Shown one piece after another: positions 16,620 through 25,414 of a DNA stretch of 64,000 bases. The notes below the pieces were generated by a model, which was not told where the DNA came from, did no database searches, and saw only the letters and a list, made by a program, of their open reading frames with translations. The position numbers and the translations under genes were made by a program. Source of the stretch: Arthrobacter cheniae (lineage in GTDB: Bacteria; Actinomycetota; Actinomycetes; Actinomycetales; Micrococcaceae); contig NZ_QZVT01000007.1 in the NCBI RefSeq assembly GCF_003602275.1, forward strand, positions 1 through 64,000. Reading direction: 5' to 3'. The stretch's first letter is position 1. The number at the start of each line of letters is the position of its first letter.

Positions 16620-17462
16620 ATGAACACCAGCAGCACCTCACCCAAACCAGTCATCGTCGGATACGACGGCTCCGACGGATCCCAGCGGGCCATGCGTTGG
16701 GCGGCCCGGCATGCCTCAGCAACCAAGGCCCCCCTGCTCGTCGTCCACTGCTCGACATGGCCGCTCTTCACCCACAACCTCGGCCCGGTGGAGGGCATCA
16801 AGGACAGCGGTTTGCAGCACGAAGCTGAAAAGTCGCTTGCTGAAGGTTGCGAGCTCGCCGCACAGGCTGCGCCCCATCTCGAGATCACACAACGCCTTCT
16901 CACCGGCTTCCCGGCCGAGGTACTGACCAAACTCTCGGCAGAGGCCTCGTTGCTCGTCACGGGAACCCGGGGGCTGGGTGGTTTCGCAGGATTGCTCGTG
17001 GGGTCCGTCAGCCTGCACCTGGCAGCTGGCGCATCCTGCCCGATCATGATCGTGCGCGAAGACCAGCCCGACCAGGACAAGGTCCTGGTCGCCGTGGATG
17101 GATCACCCGAAAGCGACCGCGCAGTACTTCAAGCCGCGGACCTGGCAGAAACCCTGAACCAGCCCCTCCACCTTCTTCACGTACTCCCTCACCGCCGGCA
17201 CCTGAAGGACGCCGCCGTCGACGCCGAGCGCGACCCCATCATCCAGCAATCCTTCAACCTGCTGCCGACCGACACGAAACTCACCATCACTGAGGAAACC
17301 ACCACGGCCACCTCGACACCGAAAGCGATCATCGAACGAGCCCGCACCGCATCCTGCGTCGTGCTCGGAGCCAAAGGCCGCAACACTCTCGGCGCCCGAC
17401 TCGGATCCACAGTCCACGCCGTCCTGCACCACACCAAGGGCAACGTCATCGTCGTACGCTGA
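16620..17462 (+). CDS. Tandem universal stress protein (UspA family)
   Basis: This 280-aa protein has two Usp domains. The first begins VIVGYDGSDGS and ends with the ATP-binding pattern GTRGLGGFAGLLVGSVS before CPIMIVR. The second begins KVLVAVDGSPES and ends with GAKGRNTLGARLGSTV before VIVVR. Both keep the G-2x-G-9x-G(S/T) nucleotide motif, so ATP binding is likely. AGGAG is well placed before the ATG. It stands alone, with its own leader, and is probably induced by hypoxia or growth arrest as in other actinobacteria. Confidence 0.93.
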   Translation: MNTSSTSPKPVIVGYDGSDGSQRAMRWAARHASATKAPLLVVHCSTWPLFTHNLGPVEGIKDSGLQHEAEKSLAEGCELAAQAAPHLEITQRLLTGFPAEVLTKLSAEASLLVTGTRGLGGFAGLLVGSVSLHLAAGASCPIMIVREDQPDQDKVLVAVDGSPESDRAVLQAADLAETLNQPLHLLHVLPHRRHLKDAAVDAERDPIIQQSFNLLPTDTKLTITEETTTATSTPKAIIERARTASCVVLGAKGRNTLGARLGSTVHAVLHHTKGNVIVVR

Positions 17463-17526
17463 TACACCCCTTCTGCGATGTGTCCGGTCAGTCGAAGGCC
17501 GCACTGTTACTCGCTCCTGGGTGTGA

Positions 17527-17745
17527 GAGGGGCCTGTGCAGCAGGACAAGTCAGCTTCGGTCCTCGGCACCCTGGTCGGTGACGCGGAGAACCTGCGCGA
17601 GAATCTCCTCGCCTACTTCAACGCGTTCTCCGACAACCTCCGTGACATCTTCACCAAGTACAAGATCGAGGACCGCGTCGAGGAACTGGAGGACAGCAAC
17701 CTCCTCCTGCTAGTCCTTCAAAGGTTTGCTGGGGTCGATCTCCAC
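17527..17745 (+). pseudogene. Relic of a type I restriction methylase (hsdM) gene
   Basis: The translation from about 17536 includes LVGDAENLRENLLAYFNAF, then RDIFTKYKIEDRVEELEDSN and LLLVLQRFAGVDLHP. This matches the N-terminal region of HsdM subunits just before the conserved SNHEMG segment, where it breaks off. No start of a full subunit, no catalytic NPPY motif and no hsdS or hsdR are present. The frame happens to run on into the next gene without a stop, which is fortuitous. It marks the edge of a decayed or deleted restriction locus. Confidence 0.78.
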
Positions 17746-17832
17746 CCCGCGCGGCAGGACCACGCAAGGCACCTAGACTGGCGGACGGGCCCAGCCACCA
17801 GGACGGGCCGGTGGAGTGAGGACGGACATGCG

Positions 17833-18678
17833 ATGACGGTGCTGATAGCGGGCTGCGGGGACCTGGGCACCGAAGTGGGGCTGCGGCTGGCCGCTCGCGG
17901 AGAGCGGGTGATCGGATGGCGCCGCTCACCCGGACGCATCCCCGAAGGCATCGAGGGAAGAGCCGCCGACTTGACGCAGCCGCTGCCACCGATCCCGCAG
18001 GACACCGACGTCGTCGTCATCGCGACCGCCGCCGGTGACCGGAGCGAGGCCGCTTACCGCAGTGCGTACGTCGACGCCACCCGCAACGTACTGGATGCCC
18101 TCGAGCGCGACGGCGTGACGCCCCGGCGCATCCTCTTCGTCTCTTCGACGGCGGTCTACGGCGATGCAGACGGCGGTTGGGTCACCGAACAGACACCCGC
18201 GGAGAGTGCCGCACCAACGGCTCGTCTGATCAGGGAGGCCGAGGAAGTGCTCCTGGGCCGGACGGACCGCGGTACGGTCCTCCGACTCTCCGGCATCTAC
18301 GGGCCCGGCCGCACACGCCTGATCGACCAGGTGACTGGGGGAAGCGCCGTCCTGCCGTCCGAACCGCAGTGGACCAACCGCATCCATCGCGACGACGCCG
18401 CCGCCGCGATCGTGCACCTCGTGCTGGACGTCCATGCACCCGCTCCGATCTACCTCGGCAGTGACGAATTACCCGTGGACCTCGGCGAGGTGCTGCAGTT
18501 CCTGGCCGCCGAGCTCGACCTGCCGGAGCCGCCGCGCGGTGTGACGTCGTCCAGCCGGGGTGGGGCCCGCCGCGTGGACAGCGGCCTGCTGCGGTCCACC
18601 GGTTTCGCCTTCTCCTACCCGACCTACCGGGAGGGCTACCGGGCGGTGCTGGCAGGAACGGGCGTCAGGCACCCGTAG
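17833..18678 (+). CDS. NAD-dependent epimerase/dehydratase-like (extended SDR) protein
   Basis: This 281-aa protein has an N-terminal Rossmann motif (IAGCGDLGTEVG), a VSSTAVYGDADG active-site strand and GIYGPGRTRL later, as in the YeeZ/atypical extended SDR group. I see the Tyr of the usual YxxxK but not its Lys, typical of atypical members. I placed the start at the ATG at 17833; upstream in-frame sequence belongs to the hsdM relic and a spacer. It ends in a 14-base convergent overlap with the glycosyltransferase gene. Function unknown. Confidence 0.82.
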   Translation: MTVLIAGCGDLGTEVGLRLAARGERVIGWRRSPGRIPEGIEGRAADLTQPLPPIPQDTDVVVIATAAGDRSEAAYRSAYVDATRNVLDALERDGVTPRRILFVSSTAVYGDADGGWVTEQTPAESAAPTARLIREAEEVLLGRTDRGTVLRLSGIYGPGRTRLIDQVTGGSAVLPSEPQWTNRIHRDDAAAAIVHLVLDVHAPAPIYLGSDELPVDLGEVLQFLAAELDLPEPPRGVTSSSRGGARRVDSGLLRSTGFAFSYPTYREGYRAVLAGTGVRHP

Positions 18679-19924
18679 TCGGGCCGGCGGGGCGCAGGAC
18701 CTTGGCCTGAGCCGTCAGCCGACCGAGCCGCAGGAGCGACCAGACGAGGATGCTGACCACGAGCAGGTTGCGCAGGGTGAGCAGGACGGCGACGGCGGGA
18801 TCGAGGTCGTAGCGCAGGGCGTCGTAGAAGATCGGGTACACGAGGGTGGTCAGGGCGGCGGTCGCCAGCATCGCGAAAGCCGGGTAGCGCCACTCGGACG
18901 CGCGGTCGAGCACGAGGCCCACGGCGATCACCGCCGTGATCCACAGCATGAACTGCGGGGAGCCCACCTTGTTGAACACCACGAGGGTGCTCACGAGCGC
19001 CAGCGATCCCGTGGCCAGCAGCGCTCCGGCCGGCGCGCCACGGTGCAGGGCGATCGCGAGGAAGGCCGCGACCAGCAGCACGGACAGGACGAGCAACGGG
19101 GTCATGAGGTCCCCGACCAGCCCGCTCAGCGCGCCCCGGACCTCCATGGTGTTGATGACCTCGTCCTCGAAGAAGTAGGCGCCGGAGGTTCCCGTGATCG
19201 CCTGCCAGACTCCCGGCGTGCTGAGCGGCGCCTCGAGCTGCATGCCCCGGGCACCCTGCGCGCTGAGGAAGCCGGTGAGGTTGCGGATGTCGCCGAAGAC
19301 CGCGACCACGACGGTGATCCCCGCGCTCACCGCGACACCTGCGCCGACGATGCGCAGCCTCCCCTGCCGGACCACGACGAGCGCGGCGAGCACGATGGCG
19401 GCCGGCCACACCTTCATCCAGGTGGCGGCGCTCAGCACGAGGGACGCGACGAAGGGACGCGCGGCGACCAGGAGGAGCGCGGTGATGACGAGCGGCGCCG
19501 TCAGGCCGTCGATCCTGCCGACCGCGACGGGCCCGAGGAGTGCGGTGGCTGAGAGCCACCAGTAGGCGGCGGTGAACGACGACGCGGTGCCCCGCCGGAC
19601 CAGCGCCGCGGTGCCGAGCGCGTTCAGCCCGGCGAAGAGGACGAACCAGGCCAGCTGGTAGAGGTAGGGCCCGAACGCGCTGGCGAGCACCATCGGCACG
19701 AGTGCTCCCACGGGGTAGACCCACGCCGTATCGATACCCTCCCAGACGCCGTCGTCCAGGGCACTGTAGGCCCACTCGCGGTAGAAGCGGATGTCGCTGA
19801 GCACTCCCCCACCGATGATGAACGGGAGCAGCCGTGCGAGGAAGCCCGCGTGGATGATCGCGAAGAACACCCAGACCGAGGACGCGGTGTTCCGGGTCTC
19901 CGGACGGGGCAGGCGGATGCGCAC
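18665..19924 (-). CDS. GT87-like (DUF2029) polyprenol-phosphate mannosyltransferase-type membrane protein
   Basis: This 419-aa protein has about ten membrane helices and an early Asp-containing loop (SDIRFYREWAYSALDDG, about 43-58) in the position of the catalytic Asp of GT-C enzymes. The layout fits the GT87/DUF2029 family that moves mannose or arabinose from polyprenol phosphate to lipoglycans in actinobacteria. It starts with GTG at 19924 after AGGAGC. It has no obvious operon partner. Confidence 0.75.
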   Translation of the reverse strand: MRIRLPRPETRNTASSVWVFFAIIHAGFLARLLPFIIGGGVLSDIRFYREWAYSALDDGVWEGIDTAWVYPVGALVPMVLASAFGPYLYQLAWFVLFAGLNALGTAALVRRGTASSFTAAYWWLSATALLGPVAVGRIDGLTAPLVITALLLVAARPFVASLVLSAATWMKVWPAAIVLAALVVVRQGRLRIVGAGVAVSAGITVVVAVFGDIRNLTGFLSAQGARGMQLEAPLSTPGVWQAITGTSGAYFFEDEVINTMEVRGALSGLVGDLMTPLLVLSVLLVAAFLAIALHRGAPAGALLATGSLALVSTLVVFNKVGSPQFMLWITAVIAVGLVLDRASEWRYPAFAMLATAALTTLVYPIFYDALRYDLDPAVAVLLTLRNLLVVSILVWSLLRLGRLTAQAKVLRPAGPTTGA

Positions 19925-20011
19925 GGGTTGCTCCTGGTCAGCGGGGTGGCGGCAGCGGCAAGTCTCTCACCCCCCGCGGCGCCCACGCCAATTCCACCGG
20001 GTGCCGGAACC

Positions 20012-20713
20012 TCAGCCGCCGTCCGCGCGAAGACCCAGCTGCTGGGCGATCCGACCCACTGCGTACCCGAACAGCGCATCAGTATCCGCGAAGGTGCCCG
20101 CACCGTATTGCCCGAAGACCTCGAACGAGACGGCTCCGAAGAGTGCGGACCACGCCTGGACCGTCGCCGCGACCAGGGTGTCGGGAGTAGCAAGGGACAG
20201 CTGATCCCGGATCGCCTGGAAATCCGCCTCCAGCCCGGCCGGCACGGTTCCACCGGCTTCTTCGAGCTCCCCTGACTGCCAGGCGTCGTCCATGATGCGC
20301 GCGAGGAGTGTGATGACACGGGTCCCCTGGGCGGTGGTCCGCTCCGCCGGTGCCGCGTACCCCGGCACGGGGCTGCCGTAGAGCAGCGCATAGCGTGATG
20401 GCTCGCGTACCGCCCAGGCCCGCACGGCCAGGGCGAGCGCGGTGAAACGGTCACCGGCGCCGGCTCCGGCGGCCTCCACGGCGGCGTCCACCTGGTCCCC
20501 GAGTTCCGTGTAGGCGTCGACGACGAGGAGCGTGAGCAGCTCGTCGCGGTTGGCGACGTAGCGGTAGATGGCCGACGACACGACACCCAGCTCGCGGGCG
20601 ACGGCACGCAGAGAAAGTGCGGCCGCCCCTACCTCGACGAGCTGCTGACGCCCGATGCGGGTGATGTCCTCGAGGGTCTGTTCGCGGGCACGTTCCCGAG
20701 GGGTTCCTGGCAT
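20012..20713 (-). CDS. TetR family regulator with WHG-type C-terminal domain
   Basis: This 233-aa protein has a TetR helix-turn-helix (GAAALSLRAVARELGVVSS, then AIYRYVANRDEL) and a C-terminal ligand domain of the TetR_C_33/WHG kind (AVREPSRYALLYGSPVPGY). I chose the ATG at 20713; the frame continues upstream across its own promoter and operators, so that part is not coding. It faces the reductase gene at 20851 across a 137-bp region with three related dyads, so it very probably represses both itself and that gene. Confidence 0.88.
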   Translation of the reverse strand: MPGTPRERAREQTLEDITRIGRQQLVEVGAAALSLRAVARELGVVSSAIYRYVANRDELLTLLVVDAYTELGDQVDAAVEAAGAGAGDRFTALALAVRAWAVREPSRYALLYGSPVPGYAAPAERTTAQGTRVITLLARIMDDAWQSGELEEAGGTVPAGLEADFQAIRDQLSLATPDTLVAATVQAWSALFGAVSFEVFGQYGAGTFADTDALFGYAVGRIAQQLGLRADGG

Positions 20714-20735
20714 GGGGCCACTTTCGCACCTTTGT

Positions 20736-20818
20736 GAGAGCACCGTCAACTTATGAGAGCACCGCTCTTGACAGGGGCGCGGACGAGGGTCATCGTTGGT
20801 CGAGAGAGCACTGCTCTC
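20736..20818. promoter_or_regulatory. Three related operator sites shared by the TetR gene and the divergent reductase
   Basis: GAGAGCACTGCTCTC at 20804-20818 is a perfect dyad around one central base. GAGAGCACCGCTCTT at 20755-20769 is a near copy. A half copy, GAGAGCACCG, lies at 20736-20745. All sit between the divergent starts at 20713 and 20851. Confidence 0.75.
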
Positions 20819-20850
20819 GCTTCTCCGTCCCTCCACCGAAAGGCACCATC

Positions 20851-21830
20851 ATGACCCTCTACGTCGTCACAGGAGCAGGACCCGTCGGCTGGACCGTCGC
20901 CGAGCAGCTTGCGCAGAGCGGCAATACCGTGCGCATCCTGACCCGGTCCGGCACCGGGCCGGACCATCCCGATATCGAGAAGCTGCGCATCGACGCCTCC
21001 GACCCCGTGGCCCTTGCCTTCGCCGTGCAGGGAGCGGCCGCGATCTTCCACTGCATCCACGGCAGCGCCTACAGCGCGGCCGCCTGGCAGCGCGAACTCC
21101 TGGCGGCGGAAGCCGTGGTCCTCGAGGCCGACACCGGGAGGGCGCCGTCGTCGTGTTCCCTGAGAGCCTCTACTCCTACAGCCGCCCGGACGCCATCATG
21201 ACCGAGGACAGCGAACGGTCCGCCGACGGCGGCAAGCGCGGAGTCCGCACGCAGCTGCTCGCCGCGCGGGCGGCATCACCCACCGACACGATCTCCGTGG
21301 TTGCATCCGACTTCTACGGCCCCCGGGTCAGGACAGCGCACGCCGGCGACCGCATGGTGCCGGCAGTCCTGAAGGGATCGCCGATCCAGCTCATCGGCAG
21401 CCCCGACGCACCCCACTCCTTCACCTACATCCCCGATCTGGCCGCTGCCATGATCGCCGCCACGCATCTACCGCGGACGTCGAACCGCGTCCTGCACGCT
21501 CCGACGCTTCCGGCCCTGTCCCAGCGCGCCCTCGTGTCGGCCCTTGCCGAGGACGCCGGCGTGGTTGCACCCAGGCTCACCGGCATGCCGGGCTGGCTGG
21601 TGCGGGCCCTCGGCCTGGTCCTGCCCTCCATGCGCGAACTCGCGGAACTCGCCTACCAGTTCGAACGCCCGTTCGTCATGGACTCCTCCGCCTCCGAGGC
21701 ACTCCTGACACTGACTCCGACGCCCTTGGACGAGGCCGTCACCCGGACGGTCCGGTGGTGGCGGGCCGAGCTGGCCACGGCTCAGGCCAACGCCGTGTCT
21801 GATCAGCGGCTGGTGCCGGACGGGACATAG
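20851..21830 (+). pseudogene. NAD(P)-dependent epimerase/reductase, frameshifted
   Basis: The gene starts at ATG 20851 with a Rossmann motif (VTGAGPVGWTVAEQLAQSG) and reads to about 21138 (AAEAVVLEADTG). The continuation (EGAVVVFPESLYSYSRPD, then VVASDFYGPRV and a typical C-terminal half) is in another frame up to the TAG at 21830. A missing base near 21136-21139 would explain it. Joined, the product would be about 325 aa and ordinary for this family. There is no slippery heptamer, so it is a recent pseudogene or a sequencing error rather than programmed frameshifting. The intact operators upstream favour recent damage or an error. Confidence 0.8.
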
Positions 21831-22780
21831 CCCAGCGCCTTGTCGACGACGCCCGGCAGCGGCTCCCCCGCCATCCACAGCAGGAAGTTCCGCTCGAACT
21901 GCGCGGCGAGGTCATCGAGCCAGGAGTCGGCGTTGCTCGCCATGTGCGGTGTCACCAGCACCGATGGCAGTGACCACAGGGGATGTCCGGGAGGCAACGG
22001 CTCGACGACGAACGTATCGAGCACGGCGCCGGCGAGCCTCCTGCCGGTCAGGCTGCGCACGAGGGCTTCCTCGTCCACGAGCCGGCCGCGGCCCGCGTTG
22101 ATGAGGACCGCAGAGGATGGAAGGGCGTCGATGACACGTGCGTCCACGAGGTTCTCGGTGGCCGGGGTCAGTGGCGCCACGAGGATCAGCCAGTCGACAT
22201 CACCGACCACGCCCGCCAGGTCCGCCGACGCGTGCACCCGCCCGAAGTCGTCGTCGTGCTCCCTGGGGGTGCGTCCGGCACCCTCGACGTGCACGCCGAC
22301 GGCTCGCAGCAACCGGGCCGTGTGGCGGCCGATACTGCCCGTCCCGACGACGAGGGCCCTGGTGCCGGCGATGTTCCTGCCCTCGCGCCAGCCCCACAGG
22401 CCCTCGTACTGCTGGTCCCGCAGGGGACCGAAGCCCTTCGCGGCGTGCAGCATCGCGCCGAGCACGTACTCGGCCATCGGCTGGTCGAAGATGCCGTGCG
22501 CGTTGGTCACGACGACGTCGGAGGCCACCAGTTCGGGGAACAGGAGCTTGTCGACGCCGGCCGCCGCGACGTGCAGCCAGCGCAGCGACCCGGCCGCGTG
22601 CCACGCCGCGGGGAGGGCGCCGGAGAAGTAGTCCCACAGGTAGAGCACGTCGGCACCGGCGAGAGCCTGACCGAGGTCGGGCGCACGGGTGATGCGTACC
22701 TCGGCGAGCCCGGCGACGCGCTCGAGGCCGCGCACGGCACGGGTTCCCTCCAGCACCGCGACCACGGGACGCCTAGGCAC
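21803..22780 (-). CDS. D-2-hydroxyacid dehydrogenase family protein
   Basis: This 325-aa protein has the NAD-binding GTGSIGRHTARLL (about 145-157), the LINAGRGRLVDEEAL segment with the catalytic Arg region, and VTPHMASN near the C-terminus with the His of the Arg-Glu-His triad (Glu in DTFVVEPLPPGHPL). It should interconvert 2-keto and D-2-hydroxy acids with NAD(P)H. It starts with GTG at 22780, overlapping the stop of the upstream membrane-protein gene by 8 bases, and ends in a 28-base convergent overlap with the frameshifted reductase. Confidence 0.9.
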   Translation of the reverse strand: MPRRPVVAVLEGTRAVRGLERVAGLAEVRITRAPDLGQALAGADVLYLWDYFSGALPAAWHAAGSLRWLHVAAAGVDKLLFPELVASDVVVTNAHGIFDQPMAEYVLGAMLHAAKGFGPLRDQQYEGLWGWREGRNIAGTRALVVGTGSIGRHTARLLRAVGVHVEGAGRTPREHDDDFGRVHASADLAGVVGDVDWLILVAPLTPATENLVDARVIDALPSSAVLINAGRGRLVDEEALVRSLTGRRLAGAVLDTFVVEPLPPGHPLWSLPSVLVTPHMASNADSWLDDLAAQFERNFLLWMAGEPLPGVVDKALGYVPSGTSR

Positions 22781-24113
22781 CGGGCTGCTCCGTGCGGTGG
22801 CCTACCGGCCCTGCCTCGGGCACCGCGGCGTCGTCGGGCGGAGATCCGTTCGGAGTGCCACCGGCCCGCACACTGGCCGGTACCGCGTCCGGATCACCCG
22901 AAGCGACACCGGTCTCCGGTCTGTTCTCGATCGACTGGTCGCGCAGGTACCGCAGCACCACGATCGCGACAGCCGTCGTCGGGACCGCGAGGAAAGCGCC
23001 GATGATGCCGAACAGCGTGCCGCCGGCCGTGACGGATGCCAGCACGACGGCAGGGTGGATCTCGAGGGTCCGTCCCACGAGCAGGGGCTGGATGAAATTG
23101 CTCTCGAGCTGCTGCACCAGGACCACGAGCCCCAGCACGGCGAGCGCACTCACCCAGCCGTAGGCGAGGAAGGCGACGAGCGTCGCGACGAGGCCGGACA
23201 CGATGGCCCCGACCACCGGGATGAACGCCGAGAAGAAGACGAGGACGGCCAGCGGGAAGGCGAGCGGGATGTCCATCAGTGCCAGGCCCAGTCCGATGAA
23301 GACGGCGTCGACGAAGGCCACGGCGGCCTGCGCGAGGATGTAGGAGGAGAGCGCCTTCCAGGTTCCGCCGGCGATCATGGAGGCGTGCCCGTAGGCGGTG
23401 GAGTTCGTCCACCGCGACGCCCACGGCATGAAGCGGTCGCCGTCCTTCAGGCAGAAGAACGTGAAGACGAGGGCCAGCAGCACGACGACGGTGCCCGAGG
23501 TCAGTCCGCTCAGGCCCGTGGTGATACCGGAGACGACGTTGCCGACATTGGCCTGGAGCTGCGCGAGGGCCGTGTCCACGATGGTGTCGAGGTTCGCCGC
23601 CTCGAAGTTCAGCGGCGGACCGGCCGCGAACTCGGCAAGATCGGCCACGTTGTCCCGGGCAAGGCCCGAAAGCTCCGTGATCCCGCTCCCTATCGCCGGG
23701 ATGGTCAGTGCACCGATCCCCACGACGACCCCGATGAATCCGAGGAGCGTCACCACGGCGGCTAGGACCTTCGGGAGTGCGCGCCGCAGGAACCGGTTCA
23801 CCGGCCAGAGCACCGAGGCGAGCAGCAGGGCGAGGAGCGTGGGCAGGACGATGGACCAGAGCGCCTTCGTCAGGTACCAGAGGACCACCAGTCCCGCGAG
23901 GACGATGATGCTCCGGCCCGTCCACGCCGCGCTCACCTTCAGGCCGTCGGCGAAGGCGTGCGGCCGGAAGCGCCGCGCGACGGAGGACCCGTGCGACTCG
24001 CGCACACGGGCCACGGGCGTAGGCCTCCACCGCCGCCGGGCCGGGCTACGGGAGTCAGGCGTGGTGGCGTCCGTGCTGGTGGCGTCCGTGCTGGTGGAAT
24101 CTGCGTCTGTCAC
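22773..24113 (-). CDS. AI-2E family membrane protein (PerM/YhhQ-like)
   Basis: This 446-aa protein has the layout of the AI-2E transporter family (PF01594): N-terminal helix pair, a long extracytoplasmic helical segment, and a C-terminal block with FFSAFIPVVGAIVSG and QQLESNFIQPLLVGRTLEIHP. Proteins of this family export varied small solutes; autoinducer-2 itself is unproven for most. The N-terminus has an STDAT repeat from a 15-bp DNA repeat (24063-24092), and both termini are polar and disordered. I chose the GTG at 24113 after AGGA. It is co-transcribed with the dehydrogenase gene downstream. Confidence 0.85.
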   Translation of the reverse strand: MTDADSTSTDATSTDATTPDSRSPARRRWRPTPVARVRESHGSSVARRFRPHAFADGLKVSAAWTGRSIIVLAGLVVLWYLTKALWSIVLPTLLALLLASVLWPVNRFLRRALPKVLAAVVTLLGFIGVVVGIGALTIPAIGSGITELSGLARDNVADLAEFAAGPPLNFEAANLDTIVDTALAQLQANVGNVVSGITTGLSGLTSGTVVVLLALVFTFFCLKDGDRFMPWASRWTNSTAYGHASMIAGGTWKALSSYILAQAAVAFVDAVFIGLGLALMDIPLAFPLAVLVFFSAFIPVVGAIVSGLVATLVAFLAYGWVSALAVLGLVVLVQQLESNFIQPLLVGRTLEIHPAVVLASVTAGGTLFGIIGAFLAVPTTAVAIVVLRYLRDQSIENRPETGVASGDPDAVPASVRAGGTPNGSPPDDAAVPEAGPVGHRTEQPGA

Positions 24114-24257
24114 GTAGCCATCCTGCCCTAGTCGCGAGCGCGCGGGCAGGACGTGGCGGACGACGGCACTCCTTGCACCGGCCCCTCGCCTCCCTCGTCC
24201 GTGCAGGCGGCCCGGACTAGGGTGGGAGGAAACCCCCGACGCCAGCAAAGGTGACCC

Positions 24258-25232
24258 ATGCGTTACGTGAAACTCGGATCCACAGGCCTCGACATCTCCC
24301 CTCTCGCCCTCGGTTGCATGAGCTATGGCACGCCGGATCGCGGCAACCATGCATGGACCCTGCCGGAGGAGGAGAGCCGGCCGCTCATCAAGGCCGCCGT
24401 GGACGCCGGGATCAACTTCTTTGACACGGCGAACGTCTACTCGGACGGCTCGAGTGAGGAGATCGTCGGGCGCGCGCTGGCCGAGTTCACGCGCCGCGAG
24501 GACACCGTGATCGCCACGAAGGTCCATGGGCGCATGCACGAGGGACCCAACGGCGCCGGGCTGTCCCGCAAGGCGATCATGGCGGAACTGGACAACAGCC
24601 TCCGTCGGCTCGGCACCGACTACGTGGACCTCTACCAGATCCACCGGTTCGATCCGGCGACGCCGCTGGAGGAGACCCTCGAGGCCCTGCACGACGTCGT
24701 GAAGGCGGGGAAGGTCCGCTACCTCGGTGCGTCCTCGATGTATGCGTGGCAGTTCTCGAAGGCGCTGTACCTGCAGCGCATCAACGGCTGGACCCGCTTC
24801 GTGACCATGCAGGACCACTACAACCTGATCAATCGCGAGGAGGAGCGCGAGATGTACGGTCTGTGCGCGGACCAGGGCATCGGCGTCCTGCCGTGGAGTC
24901 CCCTCGCGCGCGGCAAGCTCGCGCGTCCGTGGGACGAGACCACGTCGCGCTCCGGGTCGGACCAGTTCGGGAAGACCCTCTACGGCACCTTCGACTCGGA
25001 CCGCCGCGTCTCGGATGCCGTCGGCGCCGTGGCCGACTCCCGTGGGGTGACGCGGGCCCAGGTGGCCCTCGCCTGGGTATCACGCAACCCCGTCGTGTCC
25101 GCGCCGATCGTCGGCGTGGGCAAACCGCATCACCTCGAGGACGCCCTCGCCTCGCTCGAACTGGACCTGTCCGAGGACGAGGTGCGCGCCCTCGAGGAGC
25201 ACTACGTGCCCCACGCGATCGTCGGGTTCTGA
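24258..25232 (+). CDS. Aldo/keto reductase
   Basis: This 324-aa TIM-barrel oxidoreductase keeps the full catalytic tetrad: D56 and Y61 (FFDTANVYSDGSSEE), K88 (IATKV) and H129 (YQIHRFD). The SPLALGCMSYG start and VLPWSPLARGKL middle place it with the YajO/Tas-like AKR subgroup that reduces aldehydes with NADPH. AAAGGTG precedes the ATG. It is 182 bases upstream of the sugar ABC genes with its own spacing, so joint control with them is possible but not shown. Confidence 0.93.
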   Translation: MRYVKLGSTGLDISPLALGCMSYGTPDRGNHAWTLPEEESRPLIKAAVDAGINFFDTANVYSDGSSEEIVGRALAEFTRREDTVIATKVHGRMHEGPNGAGLSRKAIMAELDNSLRRLGTDYVDLYQIHRFDPATPLEETLEALHDVVKAGKVRYLGASSMYAWQFSKALYLQRINGWTRFVTMQDHYNLINREEEREMYGLCADQGIGVLPWSPLARGKLARPWDETTSRSGSDQFGKTLYGTFDSDRRVSDAVGAVADSRGVTRAQVALAWVSRNPVVSAPIVGVGKPHHLEDALASLELDLSEDEVRALEEHYVPHAIVGF

Positions 25233-25329
25233 CAGTGGCGCTCACGCGGTTCGCCTTTCACGCCGGTGGCCGGGTGGCCTTCTACCGGACCGGTGCGCCG
25301 TGAGCCTCTCCCAGGATCCGGGCTTATAA

Positions 25330-25342
25330 CGCAGCGGCTGCG
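25330..25342. promoter_or_regulatory. Palindrome upstream of the sugar ABC operon
   Basis: CGCAGCGGCTGCG is a perfect dyad around one base. It lies about 75 bases upstream of the binding-protein start and next to a TATAAC hexamer (25325-25330) that could be a -10 box, so it is a candidate operator. No LacI-type regulator gene is nearby. Confidence 0.4.
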
Positions 25343-25414
25343 GCACTTCAACTGCTGCGCTCGAGCCGGACGTGTGCTGTACGTTGTGACCATCCTCACT
25401 CGGAAGGCATCACG

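Noticed and set aside
17536-18678. One long gene joining the hsdM-like segment to the epimerase
   Set aside because: The two parts belong to unrelated families, separated by about 30 codons of low-quality sequence, and the epimerase has its own ATG at its Rossmann start.
21121-21150. Programmed -1 frameshift in the reductase
   Set aside because: There is no X-XXY-YYZ slippery heptamer or clear downstream pseudoknot at the junction, so mutation or read error is simpler.
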